Below are positions 27,038 through 38,959 of a DNA stretch of 64,000 nucleotides, one piece after another. A model generated the notes under the pieces. The model searched no databases, was not told the origin of the DNA, and was given only the letters and a program-made list of their open reading frames with translations. Position numbers and translations under genes: made by a program. This DNA comes from Cavenderia fasciculata (lineage: Eukaryota; Evosea; Eumycetozoa; Acytosteliales; Cavenderiaceae): the NCBI RefSeq assembly GCF_000203815.1, contig NW_004457729.1, positions 930,674-994,673 on the forward strand. The letters run 5' to 3'. Numbering within the stretch: the stretch's first letter is position 1; every line of letters starts with the position of its first letter.

Positions 27038-30000
27038 CTACTTGGACATATTCTTTAATTTGTTTTGCATTGATTTGTTATGACGGTTCATAGTTTTCTT
27101 TTTTTTCATATATATTACAGTGCCCGCAGCAATGGCAATGGCAGCGAATCCACCAACGACAACTCCAACAATAATCTTCCATGTTTTACTGTTGGTTGAA
27201 TCACAATCACTTTGAGAGTAGTCAATTAAAAGTGGTGTGAAATCTGGGTCAAGTAAACATGATTGACATTGAGGTAATGATACTCCAATCAATGTTGACA
27301 TGATTGTTGTTGGTGTTGATGATGATTGACTGGTTGTTTGGTTGATCAGTGTTGTTTTGGAGAATGTTGGTCTTCCATCTGATAATACATAATCAATGAA
27401 TCGACCGTTGTATTGGACGTTATCTTTGATTACTCTGAGATATTGGATGGTTGATGATAGTTGATCGTATGAGAATGTTGATATCGATTGTTGTTTGCAA
27501 TCATATTCAATCGTTTGGTTCATATTGACATCGGTTCTAAATACAACTCGAAGTGTTGATATAAGATTATTGTATTGCCAGTTGGTGATATTCAATGCCA
27601 GTTTGATTGAGTTTGGATTGATGTGAAGTAGTTGATCTCCAAATTGGATATCTCTTGGTTGTGTTGAGAATGATATCATTGCTTGAACTATCGTATCAAT
27701 GTATAGTGCATTACTAATATTGACAAGTTGATAGGTGACTAGAGTTGTTGTAGTATCATTGTTGATAGTTGCATTCCAACTGTTTGTCAGTAATTCTCCA
27801 ACGACAATACCTTCATTATCCAATTCTTGAATAGCAACCAATTCAAAATCAAATCTTGTTCCATCCACTTCAAATGATGATGTTGGTGCTGTTGTATTTG
27901 TAATAGGTGTTGAGTTGGTGACTAAAATTGGAAAAATAAATTAATATATTAATTTTAAATTAAATATTTCTTTTTTCTCTCTACACATACATTTAGTCAA
28001 ACAATTATCAATTGGATTATAACCACTATCACATTGACAACGGCCATTAACATCACAAGATCCATGTCCAAAACAATTTGATGTTGATTCTTGACATTGT
28101 GTTTGTGGTGTTGTTCCTCCTCCTGTTGTAGTTGTTGATCCAGTAGTCGTAGTAGTTGAACCATTATTATTATTTTTAAAAAACAAAAAGTCATTTGCTT
28201 CAAATGGTTTCCCATCAACTACGATACTAACATTAGCAGGACCATAACTAGCACTCCCTGACAATGTACAATTAATAGCATCCGCAGCCGATGATACAAT
28301 ACTACACGCTATTTTATGATTAATTGTAATAATTGCTAGCGAATGATTTTGACCAAAATCACCAAACAAATAAATTAATCTTTGATTTGTTGAATCAACT
28401 TGTCCTGATACTAATCGAGGATAGTCTATAATAAATAAATAAAAGAATGAATAAATATAATTATAATTTTACAATCATACTCTTTTCATGTTTATATATA
28501 TATTTACATTTAAAAGGAACGGTGAATGTTTCTTGATTAAAAGGATTTGATACTCTAAAAGTGTAGGATGGCATATTTAATTGGCTGTTATCCAATTCAC
28601 AAATGACCATCGAGCTTCCAGATGTAGAGTTGTAGTTTGTTGTTGTACGTTGACATTCACGACCCAATTGAAGAGGGAGTAGTTGAAACTCGTGTTGAAG
28701 ATGATCATTGTAGAATAAAAACATCCAAGTAAACAATAATTTATCGGTTGGTATTTGAGTGACATTGACCGATGTCAATATAATGCCAACCTCTAAAAGA
28801 TCTAAATCAACTATATATGATTCTTTTTCATTTAATTTAATCGAAACTGATTGTTGTGATCCAATTGTACGATAATATAATCTAATAGTAAATATAAATT
28901 GTGATTAATACTAATAGGATACAAAAATAATAAATAAATATAAAAATATAGTTATAGTTACTCTAATATTTTATGTGGGACTATGGGAGTAAGAGTATAA
29001 TATCCTTGGGTGGCGTGAAGAGCAGTATTACCCCACCCTAGATAAGAGCCAAACAAAAGTCCACGGAAACCTTTAGTGAAAATAGTACTATTATCAATTG
29101 ATGGTTGACATGTAAATGGAGTTGGATATGCTAAACTTGTTTGAATAACAGATGGGTCATTATAATAACACCAATAACAATCTATATACAAACAAAATAA
29201 ATCAATTTTTAATTAATAAAAGAATTATTCTATTTTTCTCTTTTTTTTTTTTTTTTTTTAACTTACATGGAATAGTTAAAATATTGGTATCTGTGATAAT
29301 GAGTTTGTTGATACAAAAACTATCAGGAACTGATCCAGTAAGTATTGGGTTGTTACTAATATCAAGTAATCTTGATGTATTATCTGGTGTCAACAATGCC
29401 CATGGAATTACTACAAATCCTATTATCGATGTATATGACCACCCTTTAAATGATACTGGTGGAGTTGGAGATGTTGGAAATGTTGTCATCGCTGAGGATA
29501 CTGTTGAACTATATCAATCAAATCATATATATATAATTAATAACGATGATCGATCGAAACCTAACAGTTTTGGTAATATTAATAGACGATAACATACAAT
29601 TTTTCCAACTTGGGAGGGAATTTTGAAAAAGGGTAGACATCACTATTTGAAAAGCCAGTAGTCAACGTTATTAAATTTACAAATTGTTCTAATGGAGGTG
29701 AAACGGTTGTTTGACCATCAATCCTCCTATAATATAAACGATTGTTAGTATAAAAAAAAGGTAGCATTATTCAAAAATCACAACAAAAAAAAATAGATTC
29801 AGCTTACAAATTAACTACTTTGCTTGGATTTGGAACGGTTAATGCAAAGCCATTGGTAGCTTGTCCTAAAAGATATCTAAATAAATAAATTAATTAATTA
29901 ATATCGATATATTTCTAAGCAGCAGGCAGTCTGCTTATTACCTAATAATAACAATACTTACATATTTATGCAACTTATAGAAATAGTGATGGTTGCCACA

Positions 30001-30972
30001 TCCAAGTTGAAAAGTTGTAGTAATACTAAGTTTGGGAAAATGGTTGGAGAAAAGGTGAGAGAAATGGGAGAGTCGGCAGCACTAGAATTAATATTCATAC
30101 TCAACTGAGTCAATGATCTCCACAACAACGACGAAGAACTATTGCTAAACGATGGATAACTTTTCAATGCAGTGAACTCGAAATCAACATTTGTTATTGA
30201 TGCAGAGGTCACCTCGAATGAACCTTCTTGTAACACTGTAATATTACCAAAGCTTAATATCATACTTGACAATCCGATAAAAGGGTTGAGAAATCCAATT
30301 GGAATATTTGAAATGACATCATCATACAAGCTATATAAATATATATATATTGTAGGTAGTAGGGTTATTCAGTAATCAATTAAATATAAAATATATATAT
30401 ATATTATCAAAACTTACGTCATGGTTATGACCTTTGAGACGATAGTTAATTTGGTCAATATTGATTGATTAGGATCGCCTCTGTAGGGACCGATTGGGTG
30501 GATATCGAATTGGACACACTCTGGTAGTGATAGAGCTGTCAACGACGGATCTGGAATTAATCCAGTACCCAAAAATGTATTGGTTGATTGAACCAATGAT
30601 CTAATATTCATTTAAATGGTCGGATATTAGTAACTAGATCTAGATAACCAAATTTGAAATTGTTGTATTCTACTCACACTCGAGTCAAGTGACCATTTTC
30701 ACATTTGAATGCAGCTGATGCGCATATACTTGGTATATCTTGTACAATATTACTACCATATTGACGAATGATCCATATTGCTGCATCAACTAGAATAAAT
30801 AAATAAATAAAATAGATATTAATATTAATATTAGATATTTGTGTTTATGAATCCTTTCTAAAAATAGTTTTAAATCACACATACGTTCTTCTTGTGGTAT
30901 CTGAGCATTCAAAGTTTGAATGCAAAAGATGAGTCCGATGACTATAATCTGAACTACCACTTTTATATTCAT
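27038..30972 (-). CDS. Array copy 6: LRR/IPT-TIG/EGF single-pass membrane protein
   Basis: The most upstream and apparently intact member, and the nearest relative of broken copy 5. Start at 30972 (MNIKVVVQIIVIGLIF...), signal peptide, then the exon with WIIRQYGSNIVQDIPSIC. LRR-like exons are at about 29580-30610, with GSFEVTSASITNVDFEF. The TPDNTSRLLDISNN block is at 29270-29500, CYWCYYND exon at 28968-29180, IPT-preceding exon at 28505-28880, IPT/TIG-stalk-EGF exon at 27990-28430, and the last exon to 27038 with tail KSMQNKLKNMSK. An in-frame upstream ATG (31014) would add 14 residues ahead of the signal peptide and was not chosen. The 3' end of the ankyrin-type gene lies about 220 bp upstream on the same strand. 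Confidence 0.82.
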
Positions 30973-31190
30973 TCTATGTATTCTGTATTTGTTGTATTTG
31001 ATCGATGGTTGCAAAAGAGAGGAGAGAAGAGGACAACAAAGATGGTTTGTGAACCTGATACAAAGTTTGATCGATGGAAAAAAATTTTGGCAAAAATCTT
31101 TTGGTGGATGGGATATTTTTGTAAATATCTGTTAATTAAAGTACGGCTCTATCTATGTTGGTTGTTGTTTTATTCAACGGAATTCGAATG

Positions 31191-32873
31191 TCATTGACTT
31201 GGTCCATCGTTTGAAAGAGATAAAAGTTGTTGATGTTGATTATCTTCTTGTTGCTTTTTAAATTCTTTGTTTACATATTTGTTGCTAAACAATCGCTTTT
31301 GTAATTGTTCCCGTTCCATTTCGAGTTGTTGTAGATGCGTTTTGTGTGCCTCGAGTATGTCGGGGATGTTGAGGAACCCATAGGTACTCTGGTACTTTTT
31401 GTGGCTGTAATAGTCGGCAAATTGGATACGCTTGTAGATAAAGTCGAGTATTTCAAACCGATTAAATGCTACGCAGTAAAAGAACGAGTCGTCTGAAAAG
31501 GGGATGGTCTGGTACCGGATAGAGACATACTCTATCATGTCCAAGTATCCAGCCTTGCAACACAGATCGATACTTCTTGAAGTGGGTTCGGATAATGGCA
31601 TGATGGTCGCCAAATACAGTGCCACGTCGAGATGTCCGTTGCCAATGGCATCGTCGAGTGCCTCTCGTGTGCACCGCATCAATACATTCTCGTACAGGTA
31701 TTGTACTACTTGCAAGTGTCCTCCTAGGCAAGCACTTTCGATAGCTTTGATGGTCGCACCCTCGGTACGATTTAAATGCAAATACCTAACTACTTCGAGG
31801 TGGCCACCCGCCGAAGCCGAGTCGATGGCAAGTGTTGTGCATCCCTCAGACCGAGACAAGTGAAGAAACTGGACGACATCCAAAAACCCTCCGCCGGCAG
31901 CGCCGTCCAGAGCCGCTCGACTACACCCTTCCTTGCGTTCATTATGCAGGAACTTTACAATATCGATGAATCCACCAGCAGCCGCACCATCCAGAGCTGC
32001 CTTACTACTCCCTTCCTTTCGATGCTCGTGCAAAAACTTTACAATCTCAAAGTATCCCATCGCTGATGATGTGTCCATTGCCTTTCTCGTACACCCTTCC
32101 TTTCGATGTTGATGTAGATACAACAATGTATCCATTCTACCCATCTCGCATGCAGAATCCATAGCCATCTTTGAGCATCCTTCTGATCGATTTTGATCCA
32201 AATAATTCAACTAGTAAATGAACATAGTTAGTAAAAGATAGAGTTGACAGAGTACTCTTCAATATTGTCAGTTTACACATACCAATTCCAAATGACCATA
32301 TCTAGCACAATTATTGATTGCATCGGCAGATGCTTTGTAGTTTTGTTCAGTGAGGTATTTGACAATGTGTATGTGACCGGCCACACAACAATCGTCGAGC
32401 ATGTAGAATGAGGGACGATTAAAGAGAGCAATGGAACTGGTTGGTTTGGACCCTCCACGTTGATTAGCCAACAAGTTGGGGTACTTTGCAATGAGCCTGA
32501 TGAGTAGATCAAGCTTGTTGTTGGCAAAGCAAAAGTATCGAAGTGACATCTCATCAAATGTAAAGAGAGGGTCGTGTTGCAACTTGTCAGACAAGACAGC
32601 ATAGTACTTGTTGAATGCGATCCATTCTGATTGTAATAGTCTGTATTTGAAGGTCTTGAGTTGCAATCGATGATGGATGTGTGGTACCTGATGTAATATC
32701 ATCCTCAATAGATATTTATCTCTAAATACCGATCTGTAGATTGATTGTTCATCTCTTTCAAGATGAATGCGACCATAATCATTGGTTGATGTTGTTGATG
32801 TGATTGTTAATGATAAATCATCATCTATATTATTATTATTATTATTATTATCACTACTATTGATTGTTGTCAT
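31191..32873 (-). CDS. Ankyrin-type repeat protein (dictyostelid family)
   Basis: Exons 32873-32283 and 32210-31191 join in phase at GHLEL|LNYLDQ to give 536 residues. The N-terminal 60 residues are Asn/Ser/Thr-rich, followed by SVFRDKYLLRMILHQV, an N-terminal module common to many dictyostelid ankyrin-type proteins. From about residue 150 there are at least nine degenerate 33-residue repeats of the form FLH-x2-R-x-EGC-x3-A-x-D-x-A-x3-G-x4-V, for example FLHEHRKEGSSKAALDGAA. These would form an ankyrin-like helical solenoid used for protein binding. The C-terminal 60 residues are Gln/Glu/Lys-rich and may form a coiled coil. The partner is unknown. Third-position GC is higher across the repeats than in the receptor genes, as if the repeats were under stronger codon selection or shuffled from related loci. 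Confidence 0.82.
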
Positions 32874-33507
32874 TTTGTATATGCGTATTTGTATTCATAA
32901 ATTAGTTTATGAACGATTGGTTTAATAATCAGCTGAGTAAAGTAGCCTGCAGGCAAAGAAGTAAGCAGCATTTTACTTGAAATTAGTAGTAATTTTTTTT
33001 GAAGTTGTAAAGTGGTTGGTCAGTTCATGTTGAGCAATCAATTTTAATAGTATTGCAACAAAATAGTTTCATGTATGAGACAAACATTAAATTGTTTGCC
33101 AATCGCATCTCTCCACCTGGAGAATGTTTTGAAATGCAAGGTTCCTCTTCTATGTCTGAATTTAAAGATCATAAGATATCTATTAAAAATCACTTGATGG
33201 AAATTTCAAACCCAATATTCAATTATACGTGAACTATAAGTATTTATCCAATCCATCTATCTATCTATCCATCCATCTACCAAAATCCACATCATTAGTA
33301 CGATGCAAAGAATCGAAAATAAATAAATAAATTAGGTTGATTAATCATGTCTTCTTTCGTTTCGATTTTTCATTATTCGACTGTTTGAAACAAACATCTT
33401 ATCTTTAATTAATTAATTAATTGACTAATCAATTAATTACAAGACTCTTGCACATTTAATATACACATATATATATACACATATTTACACTCATTCGTTC
33501 AACAAAG
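32874..33507. other. Divergent promoter region between ankyrin-type gene and nfu1
   Basis: About 630 bp between two divergent genes. It contains tandem ATCT/ATCC repeats near 33255-33280, TTAATTAA-rich stretches at 33405-33440 and TATA-like runs close to the nfu1 start. No ORF or RNA gene seen. Confidence 0.45.
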
Positions 33508-34596
33508 ATGATGTTTAGAAGAGCAATAGTATCGAGCCGACGAATCATAGGCAATCAAGCATCATGTGGTGCTCTAAATACCTCATCTACTGTATCATAT
33601 AATCATAACAATAACAATAACAAGTGTAGTAATACTGCTGTTGCTACCAACAAGTTTACAACATTCAATACATTCAACTACATTAACAATAATAATCAAA
33701 CAAGATACTATTCATCGACGACAAGCACAACCGAAAAAGAAGAAAGCGAGTTATTAAAAGAGTTGTTTCAAAAGGGTATGTACTATGATATGATGAATGA
33801 TAAGTATTATTGATATTAATTACATTTATTTATATTCATGCGCAGATAATAGTCCAGAATCAGACCCAACAACCAAACAAAATAGAATCTTTATTCAAAC
33901 CGAGACAACACCAAATCCAGACAGTTTAAAGTTTCTCCCAGGTGTTGAAGTGATGGAACAAGGAACTGTCGACTTTCCCGATTTCAAATCATCTCAAATA
34001 TCACCATTGGCCAATGCAATCTTTAAGTTGGATGGTGTTAATCGTGTATTCTTTGGTCCATCCTTTATTTCTGTCAACAAATTTACAGAGACTGAATGGT
34101 CTATTTTAAAACCTCGTATGTCTCTACAATTAATATGTCATACAAAACCTATACTTTATATTAACTTTATTGTTTTTTATTCATACCTACAGAGGTATAT
34201 GGAGCAATTATTAATTTCTATCATTCTGGACAACCATTGTTATTGGAGAAACCATCAGCAGAAAACAATGATACACTTATTCTACCAGAGGATGATGAGG
34301 TTGTTGCAATGATTAAAGAGTTGATTGAAACTAGAATCAGACCAACCCTCCTCGACGATGGTGGTAATATTCAATATTTGGGATTCAAGGATGGCATTGT
34401 ATTGGTCAAATTGCAAGGTACCTGCTCATCTTGTAGCAGTTCACAAGCCACACTAAAAGGTGGTATTGAAAGAATGTTGATGCATTGGATTAGTGAAGTA
34501 CGTGGTATCATGGCAGTCACCGACGATGAATTGGATAAATTAAACCTTGATTATTTTAATCAAGTTGAAAAAGAAAAGGAAGAAGAAAAGAAATAA
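33508..34596 (+). CDS. nfu1: NFU1 iron-sulfur cluster scaffold, mitochondrial
   Basis: Late-acting mitochondrial iron-sulfur carrier that delivers [4Fe-4S] clusters to targets such as lipoate synthase and respiratory complexes. Exons 33508-33775, 33846-34115 and 34193-34596 give 313 aa in frame. Seen: a basic, Ser/Asn-rich presequence (MMFRRAIVSSRRIIG...), the N-terminal Nfu domain with TETTPNPDSLKFLPG (about residues 105-200), and the C-terminal NifU-like domain with the cluster-binding CSSC at about residues 257-260 in LQGTCSSCSSSQATLK. The tail is Lys/Glu-rich. All hallmark residues are present. Confidence 0.93.
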
Positions 34597-35442
34597 TAAT
34601 CAAATAATAATCAAATAATAATCAAATAATAATAATAATAAACCCGAGGCAATCAAAACCAATCAAAAATGAAAAGAGTAGAGTAGAGACCTAGGTAGAA
34701 TATCTTTTTTAACCGTTGCCTGTGGGTTTGCAACCTTGACAATCGAAGTAAACTCAACTATCTCCTACAACAAACCATGGTCGGGTGGTTACCCTACAAG
34801 ATAAATTGGTTGCGAGCTGGTCAATACTCGTAATGAATAATCATAGGGATGAAAGGAAAAGGTTATGGATTGTTCAGATTACAAATCTAAAAGTAAAGGG
34901 GATCACCTTTAAGAGTTGGGGTTTTCTTTGCCGCGATTACAATGCACGAAAATGAAGGGAATACGCTGAAAGTTGCTTTGAGAGTAAAGAATCTTTGCTT
35001 AAAATGCTCAGAGATATCTTGCAACGAAGATTCCTCCAATGATATTCGGATCGGCGTCGCAGGTGATAAGATGTTTTCGAGTGGGTGCCCTGGGCAATAT
35101 TGTTTGGGTTAAAGGCGTGTTGTCAACAGGATCACCTGTTGTTATTTGCGAAAATATCCAAAGCGCTTTTTTATATTCCCGTCGTCGAAAAAGGATTCTA
35201 TTGCTGGTCTACGTTCACCCCCATCCCACCTATCATCACCCCCTACGGTTTTGAATAAAAAAAAAAGAAATTCATTTTTTTTAATTGGTTTTGTTTCCCT
35301 TCCTTTCACTCTCTCTCTGCAGTCACTCCTCTCCTCTGCTCTCTCCACTATTTATCTATCTAATTTTTGCTTCACTCTTCTTTAATTAAATAATTATCTT
35401 TTTATTCACAACAAACATATATATATAGACATATAAAGAATC
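34597..35442. other. Intergenic block with non-simple sequence, possible ncRNA or promoter
   Basis: About 850 bp. The first part holds ATA/ATC repeats after nfu1. From about 34680 to 35240 the sequence is noticeably less AT-rich and less repetitive than other intergenic DNA here, yet has no convincing exon: the longest open frames (35039-35254 + and 35142-35348 -) are low in domain content. From 35240 a pyrimidine-rich segment and TATA-like run lead to the ML-domain gene. I could not match the block to tRNA, 5S or spliceosomal RNA. Confidence 0.4.
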
Positions 35443-36188
35443 ATGTCATTCCTTACCAAGATTTTCGTCTTATTCTGCGTCTTTGCTTTAGCTACTGCTG
35501 ATATCTGGACCAACTGTGGATCTTCATCTGACCACTTCCAAATTGGCTCTGTCACCATCACTCCAGATCCCCCAGTCAAGGGTCAAGATATCACCGTCAC
35601 TGCTAACGGTAACCTCAGTATGTATAATCATTCATTCGTTTCATTCATCTCCGACATCATTCCCTTCAAAGAATGAAACAACAAACAGTCTGTCGGTCGG
35701 ATGATATTGCGAACCGACCCGAAATTCAGAGTCAATTATTCAAATTGTTTTGCCCAATCTCTAACAATCCTATTTTTCATATTACTTTTCCTTTCTTTCT
35801 CATCCTTCCACTACTACTACTATTATTACAGATGAAGAAATCACCTCTGGTAACGTAAAGCTCTTGGTCAAGTTTGGTTTCATCACCATCCTCAACCAAA
35901 ACGAAGATCTCTGCCAAGCCAAGAACCCAATCCCATGTCCACTCCAACCAGGTGCTTACAACCACACCATCACTGCTCAAATCCCATCCAATGGTATGTC
36001 TCTATTAATATATATATATATATATAACCCTGATGATAAATTATTTAAATAATTGGTACTTGTTTATTAACCTTTTCTTTTTTCTTTCCTATTTTTTAGC
36101 TCCATCTGGCAAGTACTCTGGTAATGTTGTTGTTACTGACCAAAACAGCCAAGAAGTCGCCTGCATTGACCTCGCCTTTAGCTTGTAA
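35443..36188 (+). CDS. Secreted ML-domain (NPC2-like) phospholipid-binding protein
   Basis: Small secreted or lysosomal lipid-binding protein of the ML/phosphatidylglycerol-phosphatidylinositol transfer family. Exons 35443-35617, 35832-35993 and 36100-36188 give 141 aa. Seen: signal peptide MSFLTKIFVLFCVFALATA; mature start DIWTNCGSSSDHFQI, typical for the family; VTITPDPPVKGQDITVTANG; and paired cysteines (CQAKNPIPCPL and the C-terminal VACIDLAFSL) expected for ML disulfides. Codon use is strongly biased to C-ending preferred codons (ATC, GTC, AAG), which suggests high expression. It converges on the COQ4 gene. Confidence 0.9.
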
Positions 36189-36379
36189 ATTGTTATGTAA
36201 TAAACCACCACCATCACTTACTCAACCAATATCTTTGGTTTAAATTTAAAAGAAACAAAAAAAAAAACAAATCAATACTACAACAATTGTCAATTGTATA
36301 TATTGATTGATGGGTTTATATATATATATATATATTATATTTATTTGTATTTACAAGTTGGTTGTGTGTATTTATTTAA

Positions 36380-37290
36380 TTATTTGTCGATGATGGTTGG
36401 ACCTGAATAAGGTTCGAAATTTAATTTCTTTCTTAATTCTATTAGATTGTCATTCCAATGATTCTCATAGATGACGTTGAGAAGGAACTTGCTGTTGCGA
36501 CCACACCTGACGGCCCATGGAGCAGTGTGTTGGATGAGTTGTCGTTGCTGCTGGAATGGTAGTCGGAGGGGACCGACCAATGCACTGAGTGCACACATTG
36601 GTTGACCGGTTTGTACCATTTCCAACCACTTGATGGCAAGTTCACCTGGAACGTTGGGTGGAATATCAGCTAGAACGTGCCAGAAATCATGTACTTCTCT
36701 GTATCGTTGCAAGACATATGCTTCATCGTCATCCTCTACCATTCTAACCTCTGCTCTGTCGTCTGGCGAGAACCCATTATCTGTTAGGAATTTATAATAG
36801 GCACCACCAAATGTATCAGGTGCCAACGATGACAATTGCTCTGGCAACGTTTCAATACGAATACGTGGTTTGTGTTCCAACAACCATCTTCCATCACTAT
36901 CATTCATCATCTTTGTCTTTAGATGTGGCAGTACACATCCACCAGACACTTCACCCAATGCTGCCACCATATCAGTTCTACCAGGATTATACATTGCAAT
37001 CAAACTTGATCCAACTCCAAGTAACACCTTTTGAAATAGATTGGTTGGTAATACATTTCTTTTCTTCTTTTCTTCAGTAGTAGTAGTATTCTAAAGATCA
37101 AAGTTAATCATCATATCCACCAATTATAAATATGTATATGTATACATACAAACGATGATGTACTATAACAATAACTAAAGGAGGATGATGGTGATTGTAA
37201 TACAGTTAAACTTGTCAAACATCTTTGATTAGATGTTGTTGATGTTGATGATACTCTAAGTACACTCTGTAATGTTGATCTAATCATCAT
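36380..37290 (-). CDS. coq4: COQ4-like ubiquinone biosynthesis protein, mitochondrial
   Basis: COQ4 is a mitochondrial matrix component of the coenzyme Q synthome and acts in ring modification. Exons 37290-37150 and 37090-36380 give 283 aa. The first 45 residues are Ser/Thr/Arg-rich, as in a mitochondrial presequence. The family metal-binding HD-x2-H motif is present as RYREVHDFWHVL (His about 181, Asp 182, His 185), with the conserved ALGEVSGG and DTFGGAYYKFL segments. Length is normal for the family. Confidence 0.93.
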
Positions 37291-37742
37291 AGTTTATTAA
37301 CAACAACACAACAATTAGAGTTGTTGTAATAATTAACAAGCATGCAGTCGGAGTTCAGATCAACAACATGCACCAATGACGCATGCAATGCCAAAATATT
37401 GAAAAGATCGCGTGATGGATGTCTCCCTCTTTTTTCCCCAAACGAAAAGTCAAGAGCGATCTCCCCTTTTATGAGGTGACTCACCACTTCCCAATTTCAC
37501 CCTCCCCACAATCTTTGCAACCAAACCACACAACAAAGTAGTAGAAGTAGTAGTAGTAGTAGTGATGTACTATTAAATCAAGTTGTTATATCGATTTACA
37601 TATTTATTTATTAATATTAAAGTAGTTGTAGCAAGTAGTAACATAACAATCATTCGTAGTAGTTAGTAGTTAGGAGAGTAGAAGAAGAAAGAAAGAAAGA
37701 AAGAAAGATTCCCTCCTCACTCTCACTCCTCTGCTTGGGAAC
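37291..37742. other. Divergent promoter region between coq4 and the TRIC-like gene
   Basis: About 450 bp. Contains AGT repeats near 37540-37562, an AAGA tetranucleotide run near 37684-37708 just before the downstream start, and a non-repetitive central part. No ORF of note. Confidence 0.45.
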
Positions 37743-38687
37743 ATGTTATCATATATACCACATCTAAGATATATACTATTAACTACTAAATGTATATCAT
37801 CGTGTAATGCATTTAGAAATGTTCGAGCCAATCATCCAATCTTTTTGTCGTTTGCATGCTATTTGGTGCATATATTCTTTGGATCGACTCTGACTCATCT
37901 TTTATTGGGACATTCTCCGTATTGGCTATACAACGATATAACATTGATGTTGGTCATCTTTCAATGGGTGATATTCACAACCAACGTTTGCTCGATACTA
38001 TTCTCTCAGACACTGGTCAAGATACTTCAAGTGGTAGGACTGTCGTTGTTGGCGACCAACGATATTGTAAGTGTCTATCAAATGAGAATGTTTCAAGCCA
38101 ATCCATTTAGTAATAACCATCAAGTATTATCATCATCCTATATGGATAATCCTACCGGATACCAATACGTTGTACTCCCTAAAACCTACTTCTCCCCACT
38201 CATATTTGCACTCATTTCTGCATGTGCTGGCGAATTTATTAAAACATGTCTATTTAAAATAGCCAATCCTTCCTATCCAACCTCTTTATCAAAACCTTCA
38301 TTGTTTGTATCCAAAACAATTATAAATAATATTATTAAAATATTAATAATTATAATTATCCTCTTTTCTTTTCTTTTCTTCTTTTTTAGACCATTTAAAA
38401 CGGTAGCTATTTTATGTGTATATTATCATTTGTGTTCAAATACGTTTGAAACCAATCCATTGATAAAATATATTAATATTCCAACATTCCATTCATCCAT
38501 AATCATATTTGTCATCATGTTGGTAGCAAATTATATGGATATTTTCCCTTCTGTGACCAATGGACCTGGATCTGCAACAAAAACAACATCTAATCCAACC
38601 TCAGTCACAACTCCCTCCAAATACAAAGTTGACAAAAGATCTTTGGCAATTGAACGACCTTCATTTTATTCTACAAAATATGATTAA
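37743..38687 (+). CDS. TRIC-like intracellular cation channel
   Basis: Likely trimeric intracellular (ER) monovalent-cation channel, TMEM38 family, which balances charge during calcium release. One intron (38303-38389, donor GTTTGT) splits it. Reading straight through is open but inserts a long Ile/Phe-rich stretch; splicing yields 285 aa with ...KPSLPFKTVAILCVYYHL. Seen: ANHPIFLSFACYLVHIFFGSTLT-type first helices matching the TRIC FGG-LLLG region (HLLLGHSP), a VGLSLLATNDIVSVYQMRMF helix matching the TRIC KEVVRVRKI region, and several further hydrophobic helices. The C-tail is Ser/Thr/Lys-rich. Assigned by motif spacing rather than strong identity. Confidence 0.7.
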   Translation: MLSYIPHLRYILLTTKCISSCNAFRNVRANHPIFLSFACYLVHIFFGSTLTHLLLGHSPYWLYNDITLMLVIFQWVIFTTNVCSILFSQTLVKILQVVGLSLLATNDIVSVYQMRMFQANPFSNNHQVLSSSYMDNPTGYQYVVLPKTYFSPLIFALISACAGEFIKTCLFKIANPSYPTSLSKPSLFVSKTIINNIIKILIIIIILFSFLFFFFRPFKTVAILCVYYHLCSNTFETNPLIKYINIPTFHSSIIIFVIMLVANYMDIFPSVTNGPGSATKTTSNPTSVTTPSKYKVDKRSLAIERPSFYSTKYD

Positions 38688-38959
38688 CAGTACTATATAT
38701 ATATATATATATTATACTAAACACATAATAATACAGATCATTCACACAAACAAATTTATATAATATACAAACAAATCGAATAATTAGAGTAGCTTGATTT
38801 TAATTATTATTATTTTGATCATTTATTATTATTATTATTTATTGGATTATTATTATTATTATTATTATTTATTTTATTAGTAATTGATTATTATTTGATT
38901 ATTAAACTTACCTTTTTTGTTGTTTGTTATTTGTTATTTGTTATTTTGTTTGTTTGGAT

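Noticed and set aside
5546-30972. Possibility that the repeated 4-kb units are mobile elements
   Set aside because: No terminal repeats, transposase, reverse transcriptase or target duplications; units are intron-rich host-type genes, so tandem gene duplication explains them.
34810-35170. Search for tRNA, 5S or snRNA genes in the non-repetitive block
   Set aside because: No B-box-like GTTCGANNC with a matching acceptor stem and no 5S or Sm-site pattern found by eye.
38303-38389. Reading the TRIC-like gene as one uninterrupted 314-codon ORF
   Set aside because: The segment is an AT-rich intron with donor, pyrimidine tract and AG; keeping it would add an Ile/Phe-rich insert in a cytosolic loop. 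Splicing preserves frame.
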